Shown here: positions 23,327 to 31,746 of the stretch, in pieces
Layout of the letters: every line of letters begins with the position of its first letter
How positions within the stretch are numbered: position 1 is the first letter of the stretch
DNA from: Candidatus Thermoplasmatota archaeon
Lineage (GTDB): Archaea > Thermoplasmatota > SW-10-69-26 > JACQPN01 > JAJPHT01
Length of the DNA: 33,988 nucleotides
NCBI GenBank assembly: GCA_035540375.1
Contig: DATLGO010000056.1
Location: forward strand, 1 to 33,988
Reading direction: 5' to 3'
Translations under genes and position numbers: made by a program
Notes under the pieces: model-generated
What the model saw: only the letters and a program-made list of their open reading frames with translations
Databases searched by the model: none
Told to the model about the DNA's origin: nothing

Positions 23327-24661
23327 ATGGTCTTCGAGTTCAAGCTTCCCGACATCGGCGAAGGCGTCCACGAGGGCGAGATCGTCGCCTGGAAGGTCAA
23401 GGAAGGCGATTCGGTCACCGAGAACCAGCCCATCGTCGAGGTCATGACGGACAAGGCGACGGTCGAGATCACCTCGCCGCGCACGGGCGTGATCGCGAAG
23501 GTCCCCGTGAAGGAGGGCCAGGTCGTGAAGGTGGGCGAGGTCATCCTCGTCATCGACGAGGCCGGCGGCGCGAAGCCCCCGGCCGCGCCCGCGAAGGCCG
23601 CCGCCCCCGCGAAGGCGAAGGAGGAGGAGAAGACGCTCTTCGACCTTCCGAGCGACCTCAGCGCCTCGTCGCGCCGCCGCCCCGCGGCCGCGAAGCCCGC
23701 CGCGGCGCCCGCGGCCCCCGCCGCGCAGGCGGCCACGGTCGCCGTCCGCCCCGCGGGCGAGCGCGCCCTCGCGACGCCCGCGACGCGCCACCGCGCGCGC
23801 GAGATGGGCCTCGACATCCAGCTCGTTCCCGGCACCGGCCCGAACGGCCGCGTCACGAAGGACGACCTCGAGCGCTTCGCGAAGGCCGGCGCCGCCCCCG
23901 CCGCGGGCGCGTTCGCCGTCACCGTCTCCGCGCCGCCCATCGCAAGCGCCGCGGCGGACACGCGCCTGCCGCTCAAGGGCATGCGCAAGGCCATCTTCGA
24001 GAGCATGCAGCGCTCGGAGGCGTACGCGGTTCCGTTCACGTACTGGGATTCGTGCGACGTCACGGACCTCGTGAGGCTCCGCAAGGACGCGCAGAAGATC
24101 GCTGAGGAGCAGGGCGTGAAGCTCTCGTACCTGCCCTTCATCGTGAAGGCGGTCGTCGCGGGTCTCAAGCGCTACCCGGACATCAACGCGGTCGTCGACG
24201 AGGCGAGCCACGACCTCGTCCGCAAGGCCGCGTACAACATCGGCATCGCGGTCGCGACGGAGCGCGGCCTCATGGTCGTCGTGGTGAAGGACGCGGACCG
24301 CAAGAGCGTCTTCCAGATCGGCCAGGAGATCGAGGACCTCGCGGAGAAGGCCCGCGCGGGCAAGGCATCGATGGACGACCTCAAGGGCTCAACCTTCACG
24401 ATCACGAGCCTCGGCAAGGACGGCGGCCTCGGGGCGACCCCGGTCATCAACCACCCGGAGGTCGCGATCCTCGGCGTGCACAAGATCGAGAAGCGCGCGG
24501 CCGTGGCGCCCGATGGCGAGACGATCGTCGCCCGGGACTTCATGAACCTCTCGGGGAGCTTCGACCACCGCTACATCGACGGCCACGTCGCGGCGGCCTT
24601 CGTGCAGCACGTGATCACGCTCCTTGCGAAGCCCAACCTGCTGCTCCTCGGCACGGTCTGA
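23327..24661 (+). CDS. pdhC: 2-oxoacid dehydrogenase E2, dihydrolipoamide acyltransferase
   Basis: 444 residues. One lipoyl domain (about 3-78) carries Lys43 in VMTDKATVE, the lipoylation site. An Ala/Pro/Lys-rich linker follows, then the peripheral-subunit-binding domain (about 146-182, LATPATRHRAREMG ... NGRVTKDDLERF), a second Ala-rich linker, and the catalytic domain (about 210-444) with His414 and Asp418 in SFDHRYIDG, plus SLGKDGGLGATPVINHPEVA. It forms the core of the complex and transfers the acyl group to CoA. GAGG at 23314-23317 is its ribosome-binding site. E3 is not immediately next: a surface protein gene intervenes. Confidence 0.95.
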   Translation: MVFEFKLPDIGEGVHEGEIVAWKVKEGDSVTENQPIVEVMTDKATVEITSPRTGVIAKVPVKEGQVVKVGEVILVIDEAGGAKPPAAPAKAAAPAKAKEEEKTLFDLPSDLSASSRRRPAAAKPAAAPAAPAAQAATVAVRPAGERALATPATRHRAREMGLDIQLVPGTGPNGRVTKDDLERFAKAGAAPAAGAFAVTVSAPPIASAAADTRLPLKGMRKAIFESMQRSEAYAVPFTYWDSCDVTDLVRLRKDAQKIAEEQGVKLSYLPFIVKAVVAGLKRYPDINAVVDEASHDLVRKAAYNIGIAVATERGLMVVVVKDADRKSVFQIGQEIEDLAEKARAGKASMDDLKGSTFTITSLGKDGGLGATPVINHPEVAILGVHKIEKRAAVAPDGETIVARDFMNLSGSFDHRYIDGHVAAAFVQHVITLLAKPNLLLLGTV

Positions 24662-24685
24662 GGCTTCAGCGGTCTGACGCGAGAA

Positions 24686-24691
24686 TTGAAG
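24686..24691 (+). promoter_or_regulatory. TATA-like TTGAAG of the beta-helix protein gene
   Basis: TTGAAG is centred 28.5 bases before the ATG at 24717, implying its own leaderless transcript although it lies 55 bases after the E2 gene. The same hexamer precedes the genes at 8829 and 31747. Confidence 0.5.
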
Positions 24692-24716
24692 ACGGCCATC
24701 GGCGCTTCCCGCCGCC

Positions 24717-27700
24717 ATGGCGTCCCGGCGCCTCCTGGCGGCGGCCCTTGCCGCGCTCTTTCTCGCGCCGAGCCTGGGGGCCGCCCTTCCGGCGCCCGGG
24801 GTCGGGGCGGCGACCGGCGTCGACCGCAGTCTCGTCGAGGCGATCGACGAGACTTCGCGCGCCTTCGCCCGCGTGGGCGTCGGCGAGCTTGCGCATCGCC
24901 TCCCGCCTGACGTCCGGACCCTGCTGCATCCGCCGTCGCCCGAATGGCAGGCCGCACCGGCCTGGTGGCGCCCCGAACCGCAGCTCAAAACGCTCCAGCA
25001 CGGCGAGGTCGTCACGAACGGAACCTGGACCGGCAATCTCGAGCTCGCGGGCCTGTACGTGATCGAGGGCAATCTCACGATCGCGCTCGCCCACGTCACC
25101 GTTCCAGCCGGAATGGGCCTGACCCTCAGCGTCCGACCCGGAGGCGCGCTGACGATCGAGAACGCGACGCTCGTCGCCGACGGATGGGCCACGATCGCTT
25201 CGGCCGGACGCCTCACGATCCTCGACAGCCGGCTGGATCGATTCGCCCTCGAGGTCGCGGACGGCCCGGCACCGGTGACGATCGAGCGGAGCGCCTTCAC
25301 GGGGGATCGCTGGGAGTGGGCTGTCATCGCCACGCCGAACGCGACCCTCCGAGCGAACGTTTTCCGCTCCTATCCCCTCATCCTCGAGTCGAGCTGCCAG
25401 GCGTGCACCTATCCGGGCCCGGGCGCGCTCGTCGAGGGCAATGCGTTCGAAACCGCGCGAATGATGAACCATGTCTACGTCCGGGCGCCCTCCGTCGTGC
25501 GCGGCAATGCGTTTTCGGGAGGATATGGGGGGATCGACATCCTCTGCGCGCCGTGCTCGGGCGGCGCGAGCGACGTCCTCGTGGAGGACAACGTGTTCGC
25601 GGGCGGCCGCGGCATCGGCGTCGACGGCCCGGCCTACATCCGCGCGAACCGGTTCGCCGCCACGCGGATCGGGGTTCACGCGGGCGGCGCCTGCGGATTC
25701 TGCGCGAGCGGAGCTTCGCCCCTCGTCGAGGCGAACGTGTTCTCGGGCGGCGAGAACGGCGTTTTCGCGGCCGCGGCGACCGTCGTCCGTCTCAACCGGT
25801 TCGAAGGGCTCGACGTCGCGGTCGGCGCGCAGGACGACGCCGTCATCGAATCGAACGTCTTCGAGGCGAACCGGCTCGCGGGAAGCTTCAACGGCGCGTC
25901 GTCGGTCCTCGTTGCGCGCAACGTCCTCCACGCGAACGTCAAGGGCTTCCTCTGCGGAGGCGACGCGACGGTCCGCTTCGAGGAGAACCTCTTCAACCTC
26001 ACCGTCTTCGCGGCCTATGGGGGCACGACGGGGATCACCATCCCGAACGTGGGCTCTCTTCCCGGCTCGCGCTGCTCGCTCGCGCGCAACTACTACAACG
26101 TCATCGGGGGAGACGCGGAGGTCGTCGTCTATGGCGCGGACGACACGCGCGATCCCGCGCCCGCGGCGACGCGACCCTCCGCGGCCGCGCTGGGGATGCC
26201 CCCGGGGTTCGGTCCTCGGCTTCCCGTGCGCGTGGTCTCCTCGAGCGAGACGTGGACCGCGTCGTCGGCCCCGTCCCGCACCTCCGCGGTCGTGGTCACG
26301 GGTCAAGGCGTGAGCCTGCGGATCACGGGAGGCTCGATCGATCTCGAGGGCGGCTACATCGGGTCCCGTCAGAACGGCACCCTCGACGTCGCGGGAGCCG
26401 GGCCGGGATGGGTCGCGTTCTCGAACGGCACGATCCTTCTCGGCCACCGCGGCTCGACGACGCAGGACAGCCTCGCGGGCGTCCGCATCCTCGAACCGGC
26501 GCCCGCGTCCGGCGCCATCGTCCTTTCCGAATCGCGCGCGCGCATCGCGGATTCGCGGATCGAGAACCAGGAGGTCGCGATCCTCATGGACGTCGCGAAC
26601 CTCGCGAACGGCGCGAAGAACGCGCTCACCATCGAGCGTGCGACCTTCCGCAACATGAGCTCGGCCGTTTCAGGGCTCGGGTTCGCGACCATCCGCGGCT
26701 CGACCTTCCTCGAGGTCGGCATCGGCGTCGTGTCGCTTCTCGCCCCCGCGCCCGACGTCTCGTCGAGCGAGTTCGTGGGCGGGGCCGCGGCCGTGGCGGC
26801 CGTGATCGCGCCCGGGGGATCCTTCGTGGGCTCGTCCTCGACGGCGCAACGGGTCGGCGTGCTCGTCGCCATCGCCAACGGCTTCACCGTCTCGGGCTCC
26901 TCGATCGAGTACAACGCCTTCGGCGTCTTCGCGCTCGCGGCCGGCGTATCCGGGTCGACGAGCAACGTCTTCCACAACGTCGTCGCGGGCGTCCTCGCGG
27001 AGGCCATCCTCGGCATCGCGAGCCAGGTGAGCTTCACGGCCTCCTGCGGCCGCGACGACCTCATCATGGCGGCGGGGGGAAGCACTGCGACCTTCACCCC
27101 GGCCGTCTCGTGTCCGCACCCGGAGCCGTTTCCCCTGAGGTTCACCCCCCGCGTCGCCGGCGGGCCCGGGAATCCGTCGACCCTCGTCGTGCCGAGCGGC
27201 CCGCTCGCGGGCCCGTACGTCGCGGCGCGCGGCGGCACGCTTCTCGTGAAGGGCGTCTCGATCGATCGGGGCTGCGTGACGATGCCGTGCCCGAAGGACT
27301 CCTCGTTCGTCATCGGGAGCAAGCTGGGTGGAACGCTCGTCATCGAGGATGCGAGGATGTCGGGGCTCGCCGTCGGCTTCTCGGGCATCGGCACACGCAT
27401 GATCCGCGGCGAGTGCGAATCCTGCATGATGTATTCCTTGAATCCGTCGGGGCAACGGGAAGCCTCCGGATTCGAGCCTCCGGTCGGGCCCGGTTTCCGC
27501 ATCGAGCGCAGCCGCCTATCCTACTCGAACCTCAACATCCTGCACGCCGAGGGGCCGACATCCTTCTCGGAAAGTCTCCTCGCCGGCGGGACCGTCGTGC
27601 TCACGGACCGCGCCGACCTCACCATCACCCGTTCGCACGTCCATGGCGCCGTCATCCGCGCCGACCCGCGGCCGAATGCGGCTCCCCCCAACCTGCATTC

Positions 27701-29045
27701 CCGCCTCACGATCCGGGACTCGAATTTCCGCGCATGGGATGTCGTGGTCGCCGACGGAGACGACTCGTGGCCGGGGACCCCCGCGGCCCCGATCGACCTC
27801 AGGCGCAACTGGTGGGGCGATCCGTGCGGCGCCCGGAAGGAGACCTGCGAGGGCGCCCATGCGGAGCCTGCGGCCGGAAGCGAGGTCGATCCTCCCGCGC
27901 CGCCGCCGCTCACCGATGAGCCGCTTCCCGGGCCCGTGAACGTCTCCCCCATCCTCGGGAGCGTCCTGGCGCCTTCGACCGCGACCCGCATCGCGGATGC
28001 GACCTTCGTCGCGACGGCGACCGGCATCGCGGGCGTCCCGTTGACCTTCACGTGGGATTTCGGGGCCGGGAACGTCGCGAGGGGCGCGGCTGTCGCCCAC
28101 CGCTTCGACCGCCTCGGTCTCCATCGCGTGACGCTCAACGTCTCGGACGACCTCGGAGGATACACGATCCTCGAGCGATCCGTCAACGTGCTGAACGTCG
28201 CGCCGCGCGCCTCGTTCGGACGCGACCCGGCGATCGTGTACGAGAACGAGACCGTGCGCTTCGTCGACACGAGCGTCGACGACGATGGCGCGATCGTGCG
28301 ATGGTCATGGAGCTTCGGCGACGGCGCGACGAGCGACGTCGCGTCGCCGGAGCACGTGTTCGCGAAGCGCGGCCTCTATCCGGTGAAGCTCACGGTCTGG
28401 GACGACGACGGCGCGAGCGCTTCGGCGACCGCGAGCGTCAGGGTGCGGAGCCTCGTCAACGAGCCCCCCCTCGCGGATTTCGCCTGGGGCTGCTTCGCGG
28501 ACGCGCCCGCGGACCTCTGCTTCTTCGATCGATCGACCGACGTGGACGGCGCCGTCGTCGAATGGCGCTGGGATTTCGGGGACGGCAACGTCTCGAGCGC
28601 GCGCAACCCGCGTCACGTGTTCGCCGCGAGCGGCCAGCACAACGTGTGCCTCACCGCGACGGACGACGGCGGAGCGAACGACACGCGCTGCCGCATCGCC
28701 CTCGTGGACGACCGCCTCGTGGGCGTGGTCTCGGCGACGCCGGGAACGCTCCTTGCGCCCACGCGGCTCACGCTCACGCTCCTTTGGGACGACGGGCGAC
28801 CGGCCGCGAACGTCGCCTACAGCCTCGAGTCGTGGCCTGTCGGCGCGAAGGGCGACCTCGGTCGGGCGCGCTTCCTGGGGACGACCGACGCCGAAGGCCG
28901 CGCGAGCCGCGCGTTTCTCGATTTCGGCCTCGCGAACGCTCCCGGCGCGCACGGTTGGCGCTTCACCGCGGTCACCACGCAAGGCCTCGGGGGCAATGCG
29001 GAATTCGCCTCGGGCGAAGGAACCTACGACGTTCGGATCGCGTGA
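24717..29045 (+). CDS. Giant secreted beta-helix protein with three PKD domains
   Basis: 1442 residues. A signal peptide (about 1-25, ending ...LGAALPAPG) is followed by a long right-handed parallel beta-helix (roughly 95-1070) built from rungs with N-x-F Asn ladders, e.g. LVEGNAF, LVEDNVF, LVEANVF, VIESNVF. Three PKD domains follow, marked by WDFGAG (Trp1113), WSFGDG (Trp1198) and WDFGDG (Trp1285), then an Ig-like tail. There is no C-terminal anchor. Pairs of Cys-x-x-Cys recur: 227/230, 277/280, 326/329 and 900/903. Beta-helix domains commonly bind or cut polysaccharides; no catalytic residues are obvious here. It sits between the E2 and E3 genes with its own promoter, so it is likely unrelated to the complex. 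Confidence 0.88.
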   Translation: MASRRLLAAALAALFLAPSLGAALPAPGVGAATGVDRSLVEAIDETSRAFARVGVGELAHRLPPDVRTLLHPPSPEWQAAPAWWRPEPQLKTLQHGEVVTNGTWTGNLELAGLYVIEGNLTIALAHVTVPAGMGLTLSVRPGGALTIENATLVADGWATIASAGRLTILDSRLDRFALEVADGPAPVTIERSAFTGDRWEWAVIATPNATLRANVFRSYPLILESSCQACTYPGPGALVEGNAFETARMMNHVYVRAPSVVRGNAFSGGYGGIDILCAPCSGGASDVLVEDNVFAGGRGIGVDGPAYIRANRFAATRIGVHAGGACGFCASGASPLVEANVFSGGENGVFAAAATVVRLNRFEGLDVAVGAQDDAVIESNVFEANRLAGSFNGASSVLVARNVLHANVKGFLCGGDATVRFEENLFNLTVFAAYGGTTGITIPNVGSLPGSRCSLARNYYNVIGGDAEVVVYGADDTRDPAPAATRPSAAALGMPPGFGPRLPVRVVSSSETWTASSAPSRTSAVVVTGQGVSLRITGGSIDLEGGYIGSRQNGTLDVAGAGPGWVAFSNGTILLGHRGSTTQDSLAGVRILEPAPASGAIVLSESRARIADSRIENQEVAILMDVANLANGAKNALTIERATFRNMSSAVSGLGFATIRGSTFLEVGIGVVSLLAPAPDVSSSEFVGGAAAVAAVIAPGGSFVGSSSTAQRVGVLVAIANGFTVSGSSIEYNAFGVFALAAGVSGSTSNVFHNVVAGVLAEAILGIASQVSFTASCGRDDLIMAAGGSTATFTPAVSCPHPEPFPLRFTPRVAGGPGNPSTLVVPSGPLAGPYVAARGGTLLVKGVSIDRGCVTMPCPKDSSFVIGSKLGGTLVIEDARMSGLAVGFSGIGTRMIRGECESCMMYSLNPSGQREASGFEPPVGPGFRIERSRLSYSNLNILHAEGPTSFSESLLAGGTVVLTDRADLTITRSHVHGAVIRADPRPNAAPPNLHSRLTIRDSNFRAWDVVVADGDDSWPGTPAAPIDLRRNWWGDPCGARKETCEGAHAEPAAGSEVDPPAPPPLTDEPLPGPVNVSPILGSVLAPSTATRIADATFVATATGIAGVPLTFTWDFGAGNVARGAAVAHRFDRLGLHRVTLNVSDDLGGYTILERSVNVLNVAPRASFGRDPAIVYENETVRFVDTSVDDDGAIVRWSWSFGDGATSDVASPEHVFAKRGLYPVKLTVWDDDGASASATASVRVRSLVNEPPLADFAWGCFADAPADLCFFDRSTDVDGAVVEWRWDFGDGNVSSARNPRHVFAASGQHNVCLTATDDGGANDTRCRIALVDDRLVGVVSATPGTLLAPTRLTLTLLWDDGRPAANVAYSLESWPVGAKGDLGRARFLGTTDAEGRASRAFLDFGLANAPGAHGWRFTAVTTQGLGGNAEFASGEGTYDVRIA

Positions 29046-29062
29046 TTTCCGGGGACGCTAGG

Positions 29063-29068
29063 CTTAAG
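29063..29068 (+). promoter_or_regulatory. TATA box CTTAAG of the E3 gene
   Basis: CTTAAG is centred 33.5 bases before the ATG at 29099, so a leader of about six bases is expected. It implies E3 is transcribed separately from E1/E2. Confidence 0.55.
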
Positions 29069-29098
29069 AACGGGCCCTCCGTCTCCGAGCCGATCAGC

Positions 29099-30517
29099 AT
29101 GGCGGACACGCGCACCACGGAAGTCCTCGTGATCGGAGCGGGCCCCGGCGGCTACGAGGCCGCGATCCGGGCCGCGCAGCTCGGCAAGAAGGTCCTCGTG
29201 ATCGAGCGCGAGAACCTCGGCGGCGTCTGCCTCAACGTCGGCTGCATTCCCTCGAAGGCGCTCATCCACGCGGCGAAGCGCGTGGTCGAGATCCGACACG
29301 CGGCGGACCTCGGCATCACCACCGGACCCGTCTCGGTCGACGTCAAGAAGCTCCAGGCGTGGAAGCGCGGCGTCGTCGACGGCCTCACGGGCGGCATCGC
29401 GCAGCTCTTCAAGGCCAACAAGGTCGACTGGATCCAGGGCACCGCGACGTTCACCGCGAAGGACGCCGTCTCGGTGCGCGGCGCCGACGGGAAGGAGACG
29501 AACGTGCGCTTCCAGAACGCGATCGTCGCGACGGGCTCGCGTCCGATCGAGATCCCCGGCTTCAAGTTCGACCGCAGGACCGTCATCGACTCGACGGGCG
29601 CGCTCGACCTCGAGGAGGCCCCGAAGAAGCTCGTCGTCATCGGCGGCGGCTTCATCGGCCTCGAGATCGGCCAGACGATGCGCCGCCTCGGAAGCGAGGT
29701 CACCGTCGTCGAGGCGATGGATCAGATCCTCCCGGGCCAGGACCCGGACCTCGTGCGCGTCCTCGCGCGCGCCCTCCAGAAGGAAGGGATCCGCATCCTC
29801 ACGGGCGCGAAGGCGAAAGGCCTCGAGCCCCAGAAGGACGGGAGCGTCCAGGTCGTCATCGAGGCGAAGGGCGCGGAGGAGCGCCTTCCCGCGGACAAGG
29901 TTCTCGTGTCGGTCGGCCGCCGACCGAACACGGAATCGCTCGGCCTCGACAAGGCCGGCGTCAAGGTCACCCCGAAGGGCCTCGTCGAAACGAACGACAA
30001 GGCGCAGACGAGCGTCGCGACCATCTACGCGATCGGCGACATCACGCCCGGCCCCGCGCTCGCCCACAAGGCCTCGAAGGAAGGCCTCACCGCGGCCGCG
30101 GTCATCGCGGGCGACAAGGGCGCGGCCCTCGACTACCGCGCGCTCCCGTGGGCGGTGTTCACGGACCCCGAGATCGCGACCGTGGGCCTCACCGAGGCGC
30201 AGGCGCGCGAGAAGGGTCTCGACCCCGTCGTCGGCCGATTCCCGTTCGCCGCGAGCGGACGCGCGAAGAGCACGCAGGCCACGGACGGCTTCGTGAAGGT
30301 CGTCGCGGACAAGAAGACGGACCTTCTGCTCGGCGTCCACATCATCGGCCCGGAGGCCTCGAACCTCATCGCCGAGGCCGCGCTCGCGATCGAGATGGGC
30401 GCGACGGCGCACGACCTCGCCCTCACCATCCACACGCACCCGACGCTGCCCGAGGCCCTCATGGAGGCCGCGGAGGGCGTCCACGGCCGCATGATCCACG
30501 CGGTCAACCGATCGTGA
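29099..30517 (+). CDS. lpdA: Dihydrolipoamide dehydrogenase (E3)
   Basis: 472 residues. FAD motif VLVIGAGPGGYEAA (about 9-22), redox-active disulfide Cys44/Cys49 in GGVCLNVGCIPSK, NAD motif VVIGGGFIGLEIG (Gly182-Gly187 region), second FAD motif IYAIGDITPGPALAHKAS, and the catalytic pair His447/Glu452 in HPTLPEA. It re-oxidises dihydrolipoyl-E2 and reduces NAD+. It can also serve glycine cleavage or lipoamide-dependent peroxidases such as the OsmC protein at 6520. It is separated from the E2 gene by the beta-helix gene. Its 3' end overlaps the convergent gene at 30504 by 14 bases. Confidence 0.96.
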   Translation: MADTRTTEVLVIGAGPGGYEAAIRAAQLGKKVLVIERENLGGVCLNVGCIPSKALIHAAKRVVEIRHAADLGITTGPVSVDVKKLQAWKRGVVDGLTGGIAQLFKANKVDWIQGTATFTAKDAVSVRGADGKETNVRFQNAIVATGSRPIEIPGFKFDRRTVIDSTGALDLEEAPKKLVVIGGGFIGLEIGQTMRRLGSEVTVVEAMDQILPGQDPDLVRVLARALQKEGIRILTGAKAKGLEPQKDGSVQVVIEAKGAEERLPADKVLVSVGRRPNTESLGLDKAGVKVTPKGLVETNDKAQTSVATIYAIGDITPGPALAHKASKEGLTAAAVIAGDKGAALDYRALPWAVFTDPEIATVGLTEAQAREKGLDPVVGRFPFAASGRAKSTQATDGFVKVVADKKTDLLLGVHIIGPEASNLIAEAALAIEMGATAHDLALTIHTHPTLPEALMEAAEGVHGRMIHAVNRS

Positions 30518-30986
30518 GGCGCGGAATACCCGCCTCGGGGACGGGCGCGATGGCCGATGCGCGCTCGCGGAACGCGTCCCACTCCGCGTCGAGCCGCGAC
30601 CGCTCCGTCTCGCTCGCAACGGCCATCCGGTCCCAGCGGTGACGCCCGAGCGCGTCGGGCGCGGTGACGTCGGTCGCCTTCACGTCGAGGGCGACCGTGA
30701 CGACGCCTTCGACGCGAATGCGATCCAGGCCGCGGAGGTCCCGCTCCAATCCCGCGACGTACCATTCGCCGCGGTCGAACGTCACCGTCACGGTCCCGTT
30801 CGCCCGTTTCACCGTGAGGTCGAGCGTCGAGGGCGACGCCGCGACGCCCATCGGGCGTCCTTCGATCGCCACCGGCCGCCCGTCGGGATAGGACCGTCCG
30901 ATGGTCCCCGAATAGTCGACGAGCACATGGATGGCGCCGGCCGCGGCGGCGCAGGCGACGATCGCGACGAGGGCGATCCGGAGCAC
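30504..30986 (-). CDS. Single-pass membrane protein, unknown function
   Basis: From a GTG at 30986 the protein has 160 residues; an ATG at 31106 would add 40 Arg/Gly-rich residues. The GTG is preferred because CTCAAG (31012-31017, this strand) lies 28.5 bases before it. Residues 3-24 (RIALVAIVACAAAAGAIHVLV) are a membrane helix, with the rest probably outside: a beta-rich domain (TVTVTFDRGEWYVAG, LDRIRVEGVVTVALDV) and a charged helix near the end. No recognised family. It overlaps the end of the E3 gene, tail to tail. Confidence 0.6.
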   Translation of the reverse strand: MLRIALVAIVACAAAAGAIHVLVDYSGTIGRSYPDGRPVAIEGRPMGVAASPSTLDLTVKRANGTVTVTFDRGEWYVAGLERDLRGLDRIRVEGVVTVALDVKATDVTAPDALGRHRWDRMAVASETERSRLDAEWDAFRERASAIAPVPEAGIPRLTIG

Positions 30987-31065
30987 GCGTCGGGGTCGCC
31001 GTCCTCGTCCTCTTGAGGGGTCGGTTAGCGTCGCCGACCCTGACCTGTACCGGCCGCTCCACGGG

Positions 31066-31674
31066 TCAACGCATCGAGCCCGACGGACCCCCGAAGGACC
31101 GCGCACGGGTCTCGGCGTCCCGCGCCCGGTCCTCGTGGGCGGACGCGCGCCACGCGACCATCGCGCGATACCACGCCGACTGCGTCGTCTCGCGCCAGAC
31201 GAGACCGCCCGCGGCGACGCGCGCGGAAAGGAGGCCGGCCAGGTCCTCGAAGAGGCGCGCGGAGGACTCGCGGTCCTCCTTCAGGTTCAGGACGACGGCC
31301 GCGAGGCACGCGTGCCAGACGAGGCCTTCCTTGCCTCGGTGCCATTCGCCGCGGAAGCGGTCGAGGTAATCGGGGACGATCGCGAGCTGCGCCTCCGTCG
31401 TCTCGGCTTCCAGAAGGGCGACGCGCGAAACCTCGAGCGCGGCCTGGCGCGCCGCGACGTCCGGAGGAACGGCGGTCTCGGCGGCGATCGCGGTCCTCGT
31501 CCAGCGCTCGGCGTCGTCGGCCTCGCCGCGGGCGATGGACGCGCGGACGAGGCCGCGAAGCACCTCGACGCGGTCGCCCGGCTCGGACACGTCCGCGAGG
31601 GGAACGTAGTGCTCGGGCGCCCAGTCGTGCGCCCAGAACAGCTCCGCCTCGACGCCCTTGATGAGGTCGGCCAC
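31066..31674 (-). CDS. Unknown helical, TPR-like protein
   Basis: 202 residues from a GTG at 31674, preceded by TTCAAG (31698-31703, this strand) 26.5 bases away. It is almost entirely helical with repeated Ala-rich amphipathic pairs (e.g. VEVLRGLVRASIARGEADDAERWTR, ALLEAETTEAQLAIVPDYLDRF), suggesting TPR-like hairpins. Trp residues recur (FWAHDWAP, EWHRGKEGLVWH, AWYRAMVAW). The longer open frame upstream on this strand lies antisense to the AlkZ-like gene and is Arg-rich. No family recognised. It is divergent from the AlkZ-like gene, sharing a 72-base promoter region. Confidence 0.6.
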   Translation of the reverse strand: MADLIKGVEAELFWAHDWAPEHYVPLADVSEPGDRVEVLRGLVRASIARGEADDAERWTRTAIAAETAVPPDVAARQAALEVSRVALLEAETTEAQLAIVPDYLDRFRGEWHRGKEGLVWHACLAAVVLNLKEDRESSARLFEDLAGLLSARVAAGGLVWRETTQSAWYRAMVAWRASAHEDRARDAETRARSFGGPSGSMR

Positions 31675-31697
31675 GCAACCGGAGTCCTTCCGCGCTC

Positions 31698-31722
31698 CTT
31701 GAAGATGCCCCCAACGTTGAAG
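31698..31722. promoter_or_regulatory. Back-to-back TATA-like boxes for two GTG-start genes
   Basis: TTCAAG on the minus strand (31698-31703) and TTGAAG on the plus strand (31717-31722) lie 26.5 and 27.5 bases from the GTGs at 31674 and 31747. The two boxes are 13 bases apart, so the two promoters probably compete for one pre-initiation complex. Confidence 0.45.
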
Positions 31723-31746
31723 GGCGTTCGGCGCCGTCCGGGTCGC

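Noticed and set aside
24666-26447. 593-codon minus-strand frame opposite the beta-helix gene
   Set aside because: Charged antisense shadow without any recognisable domain.
24944-27919. 991-codon plus-strand frame inside the beta-helix gene
   Set aside because: Arg-rich out-of-frame translation; the beta-helix frame has clear rungs and PKD domains.
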